Part shown: one piece after another, positions 50,600 through 62,810 of the stretch
Numbering within the stretch: position 1 is the first letter of the stretch
Layout: each line of letters starts with the position of its first letter
Origin: Platynereis dumerilii
Taxonomy: Eukaryota > Annelida > Polychaeta > Phyllodocida > Nereididae
Assembly (NCBI GenBank): GCA_026936325.1
Contig: JAPTHN010000001.1
Coordinates: forward strand, 75,523,380 to 75,587,379
DNA length: 64,000 nt
Direction of reading: 5' to 3'
The notes under the pieces: generated by a model
What the model was told of the DNA's origin: nothing
The model's database searches: none
What the model saw: the letters and a program-made list of their open reading frames with translations, nothing else
Position numbers and translations under genes: made by a program

Positions 50600-52039
50600 A
50601 AAATTATCAATTTTGTGATTGTTGAAACCAAATTTTGTCTAATAGACAGAAATCAGATTTACAGCATTGCTACCTGATGGTTAGGAACAAGGTAATCTGT
50701 GGACCAAAATTTTTTAAAGGAAACTTGACACAATTTTCCCAAAATACAACACCAGAATGTTTCTTTTGGGAATGTAATTGCAAAGATTAAATGTGATAAT
50801 CTCAGAAATTGATACACTAACATTGAATTTTAAACCATCTATCTGTTGGCAGGATCTTGTATTGAATATCTGATATTATTAATCTGGATTCTCACTATCA
50901 CAGCTGATTGTTCTGGTCAATACCTAATCCAACAAATCATCCAATCTTGTTTGTACATGCATGACAACAATTCCAGCCTCTTGTTGAGACATCACAGCAA
51001 TAAATATCAATGTATTGGTTATTTGCAGCCAAAAGTTAAGGCAGCTATAGTTTCAGTGGAGCCTCAACTGTCTCCCTTCATAGAACTGGGTGTTTATAAA
51101 CTTGTCCCCAATGAACAGTTATGGTACAAAAGAAATTGATGGACACCTTCAGGGGTGCAAGGGGAGAAGAAAAGAGGGTTGGGTGGCATGAGGGCAAAAA
51201 CAAGGAACACCCATTGAGACAGTGAGACAAAGTGAGTGGAGTTAGTGCATATTCAAATTAGACTGGTCATTGCGATTGGAATTGATGAGAACGACGAACT
51301 GTATTGAAATTGCATCATACATACATTTTCAGGATTAAACTTTCATAAAGTTGCAGGACCAGCGGCCAGCGGAGGTAGTCACCCATATTATCATGTGATG
51401 GCAAGAATACCATATGGGTCCTTTTTCTTTCTACTTATCATCAAAGCATTGATGCCGAGTTACAAAGCAATGAAATACAATACAATACAATACAATGCAA
51501 ATGCCAAATTATTGTATTACATGATTGATTGTATACCTGGAACAGAACATGACCATAATCAAAATTTACTGAATTTGGCTGTGTGAGGTAACAGGCTGTT
51601 CATAAGATGTTCGCAACATTAAATTATGCACCATTGCTTCGGGTTTGACAAAAGCCGCTTATAGATAATTCACTGAGTGAAAGACAAAACTTGCCCTCCA
51701 AGGCATCTTTATCAAATTACAACCTCAACGTTTTCAAATATAATTCCACAAAATAATGCATCCTGCAGCTTCAACAATGATTTATCATCAATAACTCTTT
51801 GGTTATTTCAGTTTCATTTGTTAATTTGTAAGCCAATTTGCTGAATTTCTTCTAAAATTCTTACACATGAACGCTTTATTCAACAAAAGTTTGGTATGTT
51901 GCTGACTTCTTATATCAGAACAGGCAATGATAATGAAAAAGAGGAACAGTTGCCTTTTGGTTGATTAAACTTGAACGATGCAAATTTCCTTTATCTGAAT
52001 CGGTGTTGAAAAAACAACAACCTTAGAACAGCTATTGGA
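50600..52039 (+). repeat. Tandem-array unit with block H, cut by a LINE
   Basis: Direct repeat of 48530-49150: the opening TTTTGTGATTGTTG, then H at 50840-51190. It continues with a GGTTTGACAAAAGCCGCTTA stretch (51640) that matches about 39725. It is interrupted at about 52040 by a LINE and resumes near 55496. A small (ATACA)n tract lies at 51474-51498. Confidence 0.75.
51474..51498 (+). repeat. (ATACA)n microsatellite
   Basis: Four to five ATACA pentamers in the array unit. Confidence 0.85.
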
Positions 52040-52155
52040 TGCCTTATATATATATCATTTATTCGTGCATTGAACACAAGTATACAATATAGCAAATGTA
52101 AGTAATTTTTTAAATAATTAAGTAAATTAAGCAAATAAATACAAGTTTAGGTAAG

Positions 52156-52957
52156 TCAATTAATTGAAAATTTTAAAATAGTGTCTTTGATCTCAGCTAG
52201 TGTCCATTGGTCGAGATGGTAGACACCCTGGGAAGCAAGTGAGAGTTCCCTGATGGCCTCTCCCGTTGTCTTTGAACAGCTGTCTTCGTGGCGGATAGGG
52301 AATTTCAGTTGATGGCCAGTTGTTAAAGGGACTTGGGCTGCATGCGCCATAAGTCTTATTCAGGTTCCTGGCAGTGATGCTTCTAACGTTTGACCTGACT
52401 GTCTGTAAAAGTTGTGAGATAGTGTGGTTTTTGCCTCCGGTTATGCTGTTGATCATCTGCACAAACCTGCATCCAATGGCATCGTCCAGAGCTTTACTGT
52501 GAGCAATATATGGGAGCAAACAGCGGTGTGTTTGCCGGTCCAGATTCCAGACTTTTCTCATGCATACATTCCATGCAGTTTGGTACTTGGTTATATTGCT
52601 ATCATCAAGTATCCAGGAAGCAGCACCATACATGTGAACACACACCGAGTCAAAGATTTTAGTTTTCACATCACTGAGCACTGACCCCACCATATTTGGA
52701 CAATGGCATAGTGAAAATGTCTGATCAAGTCCGAGTGTTTGCTTTCCATTTCTTTACTTTCACTTAGATTAAAACTGATAATCTAGCCTAAATGCTTTAT
52801 ACTGTCCTGACATTTTAAACCAGAGCCATTCATGACAATCTTAAAATCCTTGTAATACTTTGAGAAGCACATTAAAATTGACTTAGCAGGATTAAACTGG
52901 ATACTGTACTAAATTCCAAAGGCTGTGCATATATCCACCATTTTCTGTAATCCATTA
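52156..52957 (-). pseudogene. LINE RT end and C-terminal region
   Basis: Next to the nested element, GLQKMVDICTAFGI is followed by a TAG and then YSIQFNPAKSILMCFSKYY, the RT 6-7 region with the usual NPxKS motif. Further on the 166-codon frame (52193-52693) has VKTKIFDSVCVHMYGAASW and RKVWNLDRQTHRCLLPYIA, the conserved C-terminal helices of CR1/L2-like LINEs. There is at least one stop and one frame change. Confidence 0.87.
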
Positions 52958-53937
52958 GGGGAGAGCGGGGCACAGTGAGACACTTTTTTTATTTTCAAGT
53001 GTTCCAAAATGTTGGCAGTAACAAGTTAAATGAGATCAGGTCTACATTATAGGTAATGACGTTGGGTATATTGTCAAGTAGTTTCAGGTTCCTACCTTTT
53101 ACAGGTTTGGAGAAATTTTGAGTTACGTCCATGCTCGTTAAGTGTCTCACTGTGCCCCGTGGGTGGGGCACAGTGAGACAGCAGGTGGGGCACAGTGAGA
53201 CAGGGCATCTGCTGCCATAACCGCCGATCCTCGGGACCTGCAGAATTGTTCCATCAATTGTTGCTACAGAAACTACTGTACTCCCATAAAAGCAACTGGC
53301 TAGGTGATTTTTTAGGTCCGTTTTTGAGCATGTTGCGAAACTTCATCGCACAGGACACATGCACGACTTATTTAACCTGCCGCACCTGTTACATACTAAT
53401 CAAAATTCATTCTGATGCTTCTCTTAGAATATGACTCACTAAAATCAGGAGTTTATTGCAGGCATTTTGTTTTTAATAGTGAATTGTAAGATATGCCTTA
53501 CATTCAGGTTGTTTCGAGTGTATTTTACCGTGTCTCACTGTGCCCCGCCTCCAACTGTCTCACTGTGCCCCACGCAGTTCTCTTTATAAAATTTTTGAAT
53601 CCTGCGGACCAGATGCCTGTATTGTGGTTCATTATCTCACTAAACTAAGGCAAATAATCAAGGTTTTAATTCCTGGCAATTGATTTGCGTTATACCATTT
53701 TTCTTGGGAATTATAACAAAAAGTCGTTTAGCAAAATTATTAACTTTTATCGGCTAAAAACCTAAATATTGAAATTCCACTCTCGATATGCTGTGTAGGC
53801 ATCCCGGATATACGTCAGACTCTCACTTACTTACTTTTTGTACTATATAAAAGAGGGTTGATCTGTAAACAGTACCAGCTAGACGCTACGGGCTTTGTCT
53901 CACTGTGCCCGCCGTCTCACTGTGCCCCGCTCTCCCC
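52958..53937. mobile_element. 980-bp TIR element at TA with repeated GGGGCACAGTGAGAC motif
   Basis: Termini read GGGGAGAGCGGGGCACAGTG inward on both sides, a 24-bp perfect inverted repeat, between TA dinucleotides (52956-52957 and 53938-53939). Removing the element with one TA restores the LINE reading frame across the site, so the boundaries are exact. The motif GGGGCACAGTGAGAC or its complement occurs eight times (52967, 53143, 53165, 53187, 53532, 53557, 53897, 53914; the one at 53897 has lost a base). No transposase frame is seen. A TA duplication allows Tc1/mariner or ISL2EU-type enzymes; neither is proven. Confidence 0.92.
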
Positions 53938-55495
53938 TACGACTCGGGCATAGTAAAGTGATATCATCAGCATAGGAGACTACTCCCACGTAGGTGCCCC
54001 CTATGTGACAACCAATTCCACTCTCCTTCAGTTCATTAATAAGCTCATCCAGATATAATGTAAATAAAATAGGCGACAGCACTCCCCCTTGCTTGACACC
54101 ATTAGAGCAGCTAAAATATGCAGTACTCACACCATTCCAGGTTGTTCTCAATTGCTGTTTTTCGTACATATCGAGTAAAAGTCTTAAAACTGTAAATGGT
54201 AGTACCCTCTTCATCAGGACATGAAATAATTTTCCATGGTGTACTCTGTCGAAAGCTTTGCTTGCGTCAAGCATACATGTAAATACTTCCGAACCCCTGT
54301 TCATGTAGTATGTAGCAACTTCTTTTACAACAAAGGAGCACATTGATGTGGAGTGTTTTTGCTTAAAAGCAAATTGTAAGTCTGATGATGCTAACTGAGG
54401 AGAAAATTTCTTAATAACAATCCAGTCAATAATCTTTGTGATACAGCTTGCAAGCGATATTCCTCTATAATTGTTCATATCACTCAAACTTGCACTTGTG
54501 TCTTTTGGCAGCGATATGAGTGATGCTGTGAGAAATTCTTCAGGAGTAAATCCATGAGTAAAAATAGCAGTAATTAAGTGACATAAGTAAGGTGCCAGAA
54601 TATCCTTAGCATAAATTATATGATTTGACCAGAGGCCTGGCCCTCCATCAGATTTGTCATGTTTGAGCATCTTAACGGCGGACAAAACATCATCCACTGT
54701 AATATTTAACTGTCTCTCTGTGTGTAAGCCTGCATTAATGCTCTCTTTTAATTCATCAATTGTAGATTTATCAGTTGGGACAGAGTTATAAAGTGCCTCA
54801 TATTTTTTACTGAAAAGTGCAGCAATATCCTCATTTGTGGAGGCGGGCCCTATCCTGGGCGTTATCCTATTAGCGTTGCTGTCCAGTTTCTTCAGTTCCC
54901 TCCAAAAGTTCCTACTGTCACCCTTGCTCATACTTTGGAACATTCTCACCCTGCGCATTTGAGTGTCCATGCGCTTAATTTCATCAACAGCTTGATGGTA
55001 TTCCTTGCGAGCACTCCTCATTATATCTGCCACTATCCCAGACTTAGGCCTTCCACTTTCACGCCAAATTTTCCCCCAGAAAATCGATTTAGATTTCGCA
55101 CCTTTCACTTTTTCACTCCAAAATGGCCTTCTTTTTCCTTTGGGCTTCACTTTCGGGAAAGTCTGGCTGCCAGCTTTAATACAGGTGGCTATTATATCCT
55201 TGCACAGTGTTGATATTGCTATATGATGTCCATTCTCGCTGCATAGGTTGTTACTACATGATAATGCATCATGATTGAGGGGGATGGAACTGAGTTCGCT
55301 CTGTAACAAATGTCTGTATTGAGTGACCACTTCACTTGTGACCTTGCACCATGATATTGCAGAGGGATCCTTTTTGGGGGACCTCATTTGCAAATGTTCA
55401 TACTTTGTGTTGATGGAGAGTCTCACAGGTTGATGGTTATACCAACACCTCAATGACTTGCTCATGAAAGAGAAGCTATGCTGCTTGGGGAAGAG
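53938..55495 (-). pseudogene. LINE reverse transcriptase domain (second family)
   Basis: A 536-codon frame runs through the linker and RT. The linker contains KRRPFWSEKVKGAKSK and RNFWRELKKLDSN. The RT follows with LKHDKSDGGPGLWSNHIIYA, SLISLPKDTSASLSDMNNYR, the first catalytic Asp in CMLDASKAFDRVHHGKLF, NGVKQGGVLSPILFTLYLDE and the catalytic box VVSYADDITLLCPS. The frame then runs into the nested DNA element and closes on its sequence. The RT itself is intact up to that point, so this insertion and a later stop are the main damage. Its sequence is unlike the LINE at 18-22 kb, so two families are present. Confidence 0.92.
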
Positions 55496-57195
55496 TTTTG
55501 TGCAATGCAAGCTGAATCAAGTACAATATATACAATGTATCAGATGCCTGTTTTGTAGAGTATGCCTTCAGTTTTGAAAGGAAATTTACATTATGTTTCC
55601 TCTGTAGTGCTTCATTTTATGCAATATAGTGAACAGTCTGATCTTGCAATATCAGAAAGCAATATATGACTCCTGAAGCAGATGCGCTTCCCGCTTCATC
55701 CAGTTTGAAGTTTTATCACCGTTGCATAGAATAAGTGATCTGGATTCAGTCTTGTTTTTTTACTCTCATATTTTGCTGACTTTTGCTGCTGGTTGGTGCA
55801 TCCATCCATTGTGAGAAAGTTAGTCATGGTAGACCTACTGCGCCTACTTTGTGTAACATCGTAGTTAAGACTCTTGAATTTCATGTATAATTGTAATTAT
55901 TAGTGTTATATTCTATCAAAATCAAATCAAGTGTATTTTATTCTGATTGAATCTAACAATTATAATTAATATTCCAATAAGAAGTCATTTTGATGGTGTT
56001 ATTTTATTCAGTTATTATTAATTTTCTTGAGATAAAATTTAGTCAAATAAATGTGATTTTACAGGCAATTTCTGATGTGGCTTCAAGGAAAATGACTTTA
56101 TCAGAAGTGCAAAAAGAGAGTCTCAGGTAATAAACGTTGTCTCATTAAAACACAATAATCATCTGGATTAAAGAAGAACTTCATTACATGGTGAATTTCT
56201 AATTGTTTCATTGTCCCGATAGTTTTCTGACAGACTAAAATGCCTATCACCTTCAACAAGTTCAGAAAAATTTTTTTTTTGCACATCCTCTAATTGCATA
56301 GAACTTTTCAGTTTGACTAATCTTTATTATCCAATTGTTCAGCAAGATTAAGTATTGCTCTAATTGCTACAAACTTGGGCACTCATTGTGTCTCTGTCCA
56401 TTGAAGGCTGCTGGACTATTTTACTGCACCCAATTGTTTTGTATTCATAGACAGTGGAGCAGGAACTCAGAAATGCTTTAAATGTATCACAACTGTGGGT
56501 AGTGTATACCGTTTTGTAGAATGGCTATCGTTTGAAAAGAGATTTGTCAACATAAACATATACTACATTATTGGGGATGAAAACTCACCAGATAGTGATC
56601 CTATATACTGGGGAAGTTCTGTGGATTGTGTGTAGAAAGATCACGGAACAGAATGTTGGTAGAACTTATTCTCAGGGTTTTTTCATTTCATGCAGGTACA
56701 TGTAGTTCATTGATCTATCTTAGCATCCATCTAGTGTCTTTCTACCTCTCAGACTTTATCCCACCCCCCCCCCCCCACAGCATTTTGTTCCAATCACAAC
56801 TGATATTTGGTTATTCTCCTCATCCTTGGTTTTTGACAAACTTTTGAAATTGACATTTTGCCAGTAGTAATTGCAGTAACAGCTCAAACAGATAGAAGAG
56901 AGAATTAAAACCCTTTGAAATAAGCTTCATCAAGATCCCTATAAAGACTACACACTCTCTTGTAATAGAAACTCACACACTTGTAATCCTATAGAGGTTA
57001 TGTGGAAATTCTGTAGCAAGTTTGAGGATCAAACCCAATTTTGGTAGAATTCTGATCTTTGGGGTTTTTTCGTGCTGATAATTCCAACTAGCTATGATTC
57101 TATATCTATAAGCCTGTCTATCCTCAACATATATCCATATGAATCATGATTATGGCCTTGCATACAAGTCATCAATGGTATCAAAAGAGTGTAGT
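55496..57195 (+). repeat. Tandem-array unit with block E
   Basis: It resumes at TTTTGTGCAATGCAAGCTGA after the LINE. Block E is at 56320-56400 and the stretch shared with 49.84-50.10 kb at 56780-57040. A C-tract lies at 56764-56777. No gene is seen; the 73-codon frame near 56.7 kb is low complexity. Confidence 0.75.
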
Positions 57196-57363
57196 ACAGT
57201 GGTACATACACTATAAGACTTCCTGTTATGAGACTGACCTGCCTTATGTAACCGCCTTCCTCCCACATCATTTAGTACGTTCAGTACCTTTTTCCCCCCA
57301 AAGAGACCACACCTCTGCGAGACCACTTTTTGTCTGCAGAAGGGGCGGTCTTATAACACTGGG
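57196..57363. mobile_element. Probable small MITE
   Basis: About 168 bp that neither related unit has at this place, with loosely inverted ends (ACACTATAAGAC left; CCAGTGTTATAAGACC as the complement of the right end) and repeated internal GAGACCAC phrases. No clear target duplication is visible, so the limits are approximate. Confidence 0.4.
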
Positions 57364-58139
57364 ATCAATATTCTGCATTTCCTGCTATCACAACAATGAA
57401 AATGATTAGGACCCCTCTACAGGAGCAGTTTTCCTACCCTTTTTTTGGATCTCTCACTTTCTTGATTTAATGAAGGGTCTGGAACTAAGGAGACATTTGT
57501 GCAGCTTTTAAGGTTCAACATGGGACTTCCCTTATCAGCGTAGGATACGTATTCCAGGCTAACTAAGCTTTGACCGCCTCAGTCATCCAGGGACTTCATT
57601 TGTCTTGGAATATTGAGCGTAGCTGCAGATAGAAGCTGTGATATTTCATGTTGTAGAGGCATTGTTCTTAGGTCTCTACAGAAGGCATCTTCTGATAGTA
57701 TACTATGAGTGCATATGGTTCAAAGGGGAAAAAATGACTCCGAGAGAGGCCAGATCCCAGCAGCATCTAAAGGCATAGATTTGAATTCACCCTTACTGGA
57801 ACTCAATTCTGTAAGTCACATATGGCATTAAGCAAGGGGGTACCTTATACTGAGTGTCCTATACTTTGGCAAGTAAAAAACCCCAACTTTGAGAAAAGGG
57901 AAAACCTTGGTGGGACTCACACTGTCCCAGTCTTATCCACTAATTATAACACTGGCCTCTGGCAGTTGTTCAGATAAGCTGAATTGGCTTCATGGCCAGT
58001 AGCATTAAGCGGGACATTGACATTGGCATTGATTGGTTGAAACTGTTAATTTACCAAATCTTTGTTAAATTTACATTTTGAAACAACCATGTTGAACTGA
58101 TGTATATAAACATTCACACATAAGCAGAAGTTGTAACGT
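57364..58139 (+). repeat. Tandem-array unit with block F
   Basis: Block F is at 57480-57660, nearly identical to 50390. The remainder to 58139 has no recognised feature. Confidence 0.7.
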
Positions 58140-60568
58140 TTCTTGACCAATGGTTATTCTGAGGCAGTGAGCTACAGTCTAAATCTCCCTATGTTGCTGT
58201 GGAGAAAAGTGGATCAAATGTCAAAGCAGCATCTTAGTCTTTTCGATGCAGAACTTATTTCTTAAAAGTTGGTGACATGATGACAAGGGATGTGCTATGA
58301 AAGGGTTTTAACAGCCTCTAGAGCCTTTGGGTTTCTATTTGTCAGGACAGATGCAGAAATCGATTGAGGTGAAATAAATTTATATCTCAGGCGCTGGAGA
58401 TGCGGTCAGGATCATCTGTGCACAAAGGCTACATTTTTGCCCTGAGAGAACTTTTGCGAGATGTTTGTCTTTCCCTGAGCTACGAAGTTAAAAATATTGC
58501 ATCATCTGGAGGCTAACAAGGATCTTTAGCTAAAAATATTCCATCAAAAAGGGCATCTTGATAATGTATTAATCAGACTTGATCTTGTGCGAGGGGCCAA
58601 CTACTCCAGATCGATAGAGTGCTTCTGAATGAACTATATTCGCTTTGGTATATGAACTTACCAAGGCTCTTAGAAATGCTCCAACTTCTAAATCATGATA
58701 TATTGTGAATCAAGAAATATTTCGGTCTCATCTGAATGCTTGTATTGACATTTTTGCATCATTCATGAGCACATGCCTCGTATTAGCAACTGAGTATAAT
58801 ATTTACATGTCTTGAATAACTTTGTGATTCAGACTATATAATTATACTGAATTTTTCGTTATCTTCAGCCCTGGGCATTCTCCTTGGTATATTTAATGGT
58901 GAAATACCAACAGGGAATATTTTGGAGGTTTGCTTAACACAATTGGGGTTTATTAAGTTTTTTCCAATATTCTTGTACTGTGATTTTCTATTATTCACCC
59001 AGCAACAAAAGGAATAGGAGTGTTCCTAGCCATGATGTATGACCCAATCATGATAAGCTGACTATGGTATCGAAGGGACCTCCACTGCTCCTAAACACAA
59101 CTGCTGGGCGAAAGCACTAAAACAACAGAGGAGGAGTGACTGACCAATAAACAAAGACCAAACGATAAGGAAAATGCAACGATGATAGAGATGACAAGAC
59201 AATACAAGGGTAAAAAAAATAAGCAACTTGTTCGAACATTATATCATTCGATGCACCCACGATACATGTGCATGTGGGAATTTTATTGTAGACTGTAGAT
59301 CTGAAAGGAAGATGAAGACAAAGTTGGCTCCCTTTAGTCAGCTATTTATCAGTTGCATAACCTGTGTTTAACCAGAATTAAGCAATTAAGCCATTAACGA
59401 ACTTCAGGGACACTCAAGGGAGTTTATGACTCATTAGTTTCCAGGGGAGAAATACAGGGTTTCTGTTAGTGATCTGTTTATTCTTTCTGAAGCCACTCAC
59501 CAACATCATGAAAAAATAATAAGGTGAATTTGAACCAGGAAAGTATGTGAGGTACATAGAGAATTATACGGCAGAGCCATACTTTTTGATCTCAATGGTG
59601 GAGCCATACTTTTTGATCTCAACCAGCAGATAAAAGCAGATGTTGTTGATTTGAATTTGTACATAAATTTGCCCAAGTAAGCCTATGTGTTAATATCAAA
59701 TTTCAGAATTAACCAGATAAATACAGATTGACATTCATTCAATCTAGACTGTAAACAGTGTACTTATGATTTATGTAACATGTCCAATTTATAATCACAT
59801 GTGCATGCAGTTAAATACCTTGATCAGGTAAGTGGTAATTACATAAGACGATGTCTGTATAATTATAGTACTCGTATATGTACCTGTAATCAAGTAAATT
59901 AACTTTTTTTTTTCATTAATATCCTTTACTAAATGTGAAGGTAACTTTTGTCACTGGAATACTGTTGGCCCATACTGCAGGTTAAGCTGCTTCGTGGTGA
60001 GGTGGAGGTGTTGCTTATTTGCTGAATTATCCAAACATAGCTCAGCCAAACACCGAAGCAAAAGCACTTCCTCACTGTGTGTGAGTATTTTACGAAACCA
60101 CTCAGGTGATAGGTGAAAGTTGTAAAGTGTTTTCACACTGAGTGCAAAAAAATGACCCTGGTTGTATGTAGTGTTTTACAGAATTTGATCTTTCCTGCCA
60201 GCACCAAGTGGCAACCATACTTTCAGATGCTTTCCAATGAGATGTTCTCTGTACTTTATTTAAGCCCATCATATCATGTATTTCTCCCCCAATCCACTTT
60301 CATTTCCCCCAATTGCAGCCTATCAATTTCTTTGTAAAAGCCTTTGCATCGCTTTAGGGAAAGTCTAAAAACAACCAGTTCTAACAAAGATGACAGCATT
60401 GGCCTCTCTGAAACTATAGCTTTCTTAACTTTGGTTACAGAAAACCAATGAGTGGTATTTTTTCATTATAACTTTTACAAACTTGATAGTGTGCACATGG
60501 AAAGCATTACAGAGCATGACCTCATTTCTAGCTGTGCCGTTGCAAGTGGTGCACCAAATATACATGCA
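58140..60568 (+). repeat. Late tandem pair, copy 1 (block B forward, block H inverted)
   Basis: It opens with GACCAATGGTTATTCTGAGG, then block B at 58341-58560 in forward orientation and stretches at 59030-59200 and 59940-60110. From about 60290 to 60450 the sequence is the reverse complement of block H (CAGCCTATCAATTTCTTTGT). The partner copy starts 2.43 kb on. The unit therefore combines forward and inverted array blocks. No gene. Confidence 0.8.
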
Positions 60569-62810
60569 TTTCTCAGCCAATGGTTGTTCTGAGGCAGTGA
60601 GCTACTGTCTAAATCTCACTATGTTGCTGTGGAAAATGTGGATCAAAGTCGAAGCAGCATCTTAGTTTTTTCAATGCTGAACTTATTTCTTGAAAGTTGG
60701 TGACATGATGACAAGTGATGTGCTATGAAAGGGTTTTAACAGCCTCTAGAACCTTTGGGTTCTATTTGTCAGGACAGACGCAAAAATCGATTGAGGTGAA
60801 ATAAATTTATATCTCAGGCACTGGAGATGCGGTCAGGATCATCTGTGCACAAAGGCTACATTTTTGCCCTGAGAGAACTTTTGCGAGATGTTTGTCTTTC
60901 CATGAGCTATGAAGTTAAAAATATTGCATCAACTGGAGACAAGGATCTTTAGCTAAAAATATTCCATCAAAAAGGGCATCTTGATAGTGTATTAATCAGA
61001 CTTGATCTTGCAACTACTCCAGATCGATAGAATGTTTCATAATGAACGTTATTTGCTTTGTTGTGTAGGCTCTTAGAAATGCTCGAACTTCTAAATCATG
61101 ATGTCTTATGAATCAAGATATATTACGGTCTCATCTGAATGCATGTATTGACATTCTTGCATCATTCATGACCTCATATGAGCAAATAAATATAATACTT
61201 ACATGTCTTGAATAACTTCCTGATTCTGACTGTATCTACTGAATTGTTCATTATCTTCAGCCCTGGGCATTACCCTGGATATGTTGAATGAAGCATTAAC
61301 ATGAGGGAATAATTTGGAGGCTTCCTCAACACAATTGGGGTTTATTAAGTTTTTTCCAATATTCTTGTACAGTGATTTTCTGTTATTCATGCAGCAACAA
61401 AAAGAATAGGAGTGTTCCTAGCCATGATGTACTGTATGACCCAATCACAATAAGCTGACTGTGTGATCGAAAGGACCTCCACTGCTCCTAAACACAACTA
61501 CTGGGTGAAAGCACTAAAACAACACAGGAGGAGTGACAAACCAATAGACAAAGACCTAAGGATAAGGAAACTGTAGAGATGATATAGATGACAGGACAAT
61601 ATAAGAATAAAGAAAAAAAGCAACTTGCTAGGAACATCATTCATTGGATGCACCCGCGATACATGTGTGAAGTTTATTGTAGGCTGTAGATCTGAAAAGA
61701 AGATGAAGACAAAGTTGGCTCCCTTTAATCTGCTATTTATTAGTTGCATAACCTGTCCTGTGTTCAACCAGAATTAACCATAAAAGCCATTAACTAACTT
61801 CAGGGCCTCTCAAGTGAGTCTATTACTTAATTGTTTCCACGGGAGAAATACAGGGTTTGCATTCTTTATCTGTTTATTCTTTCTTAGCCAATCACCAATA
61901 TATGAATATTAAATAATATTATGTGAATTTGGACCAGGAAAGTATGTGATGTAGATAAAGAATTGGATTGAATTGGATTGCCGTAATTTTTGTTTTCAAC
62001 TAGTAGATTAAACCAGATGTTGTTCATTTTAATTTGTTTGTAATAAGCCCAGCTGAGCCTGTGTTTTAATATCAAATTTCAGGATCAAATAGATAAATAT
62101 GGAATACGGATAGATATTCATTCAATCTGAAGGTCAAGTTAATTTTATCCGTGGAATACTGGTGGCCCAAACTGCAGGTTAAGCTACTTCGTGGTGAGAA
62201 GGAGGTGTCGCTTATTTGCTAAATTATCTAAACACAGCTCAGCCAAACACTGAAGCAAAAGCACTTCCCCACTGTGTGTGAGTATTTTATGAACCACTCA
62301 GGTGATAGCTAAAAGTTGGAAAGTGTAAAAATTTGACCCTGCTGTGTGTAGTGTTTGACAGAATTTGATCTTTCTCGCCGAATCACGTGGCAACCATGCT
62401 TTCAGATGCCTTCCAATAAGATGTGAAATTAGCAGTTCTCTGTACTTTATTTAAGCCAATCATATTATGTGTTTCTCCCCTAACAGACCCAATCCACTTT
62501 CATTTCCCCCAATTGCAGCCTATCAATTTCTTTGTAAAAGCCTTTGCATCGCTTTAGGGAAAGTTTATAAACAACCAGTTCTAAAAGATGACAGCATTGG
62601 CCTCACTGAAACTATAGCTGTCTTAACTTTTGGCTACAGACAACCAATGAGTGATATTTGTTGCGGTGATGTCTCAACAGGAGGCTGGAATTGTAGGCAT
62701 TGACCAGCGCATTCAGCTATAATATAAAAATGTTGGGGTAACTGGATCTGCAAAAGTCCAATATTCAATACAAAATCCTGCTTAGTAATGTATTTCCCAA
62801 TGTAATGATA
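60569..62810 (+). repeat. Late tandem pair, copy 2 (block B forward, block H inverted)
   Basis: The partner of 58140-60568 in the same order, with block B at 60767 and inverted block H longer and clearer here (about 62500-62790, with CTCAACAGGAGGCTGGAATTG complementary to 48920). Small indels separate the copies. Frames of 60 to 90 codons are not shared. Confidence 0.8.

Larger units (their letters stand above)
52040..55495 (-). mobile_element. 5'-truncated LINE (CR1/L2-like) carrying a nested DNA transposon
   Basis: This minus-strand LINE consists of 53938-55495 (linker and RT) and 52040-52957 (end of RT, C-terminal region, 3' UTR with GAATAAATGA and a TA tail at 52045-52057), split by a 980-bp DNA element. 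It starts just past the endonuclease: the first recognisable residues resemble the DHxP motif that ends that domain, so it is 5'-truncated as is usual for LINE copies. The flanks (51990-52035 and 55496 onward) match 40.05 and 40.20 kb of another unit. Confidence 0.9.
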
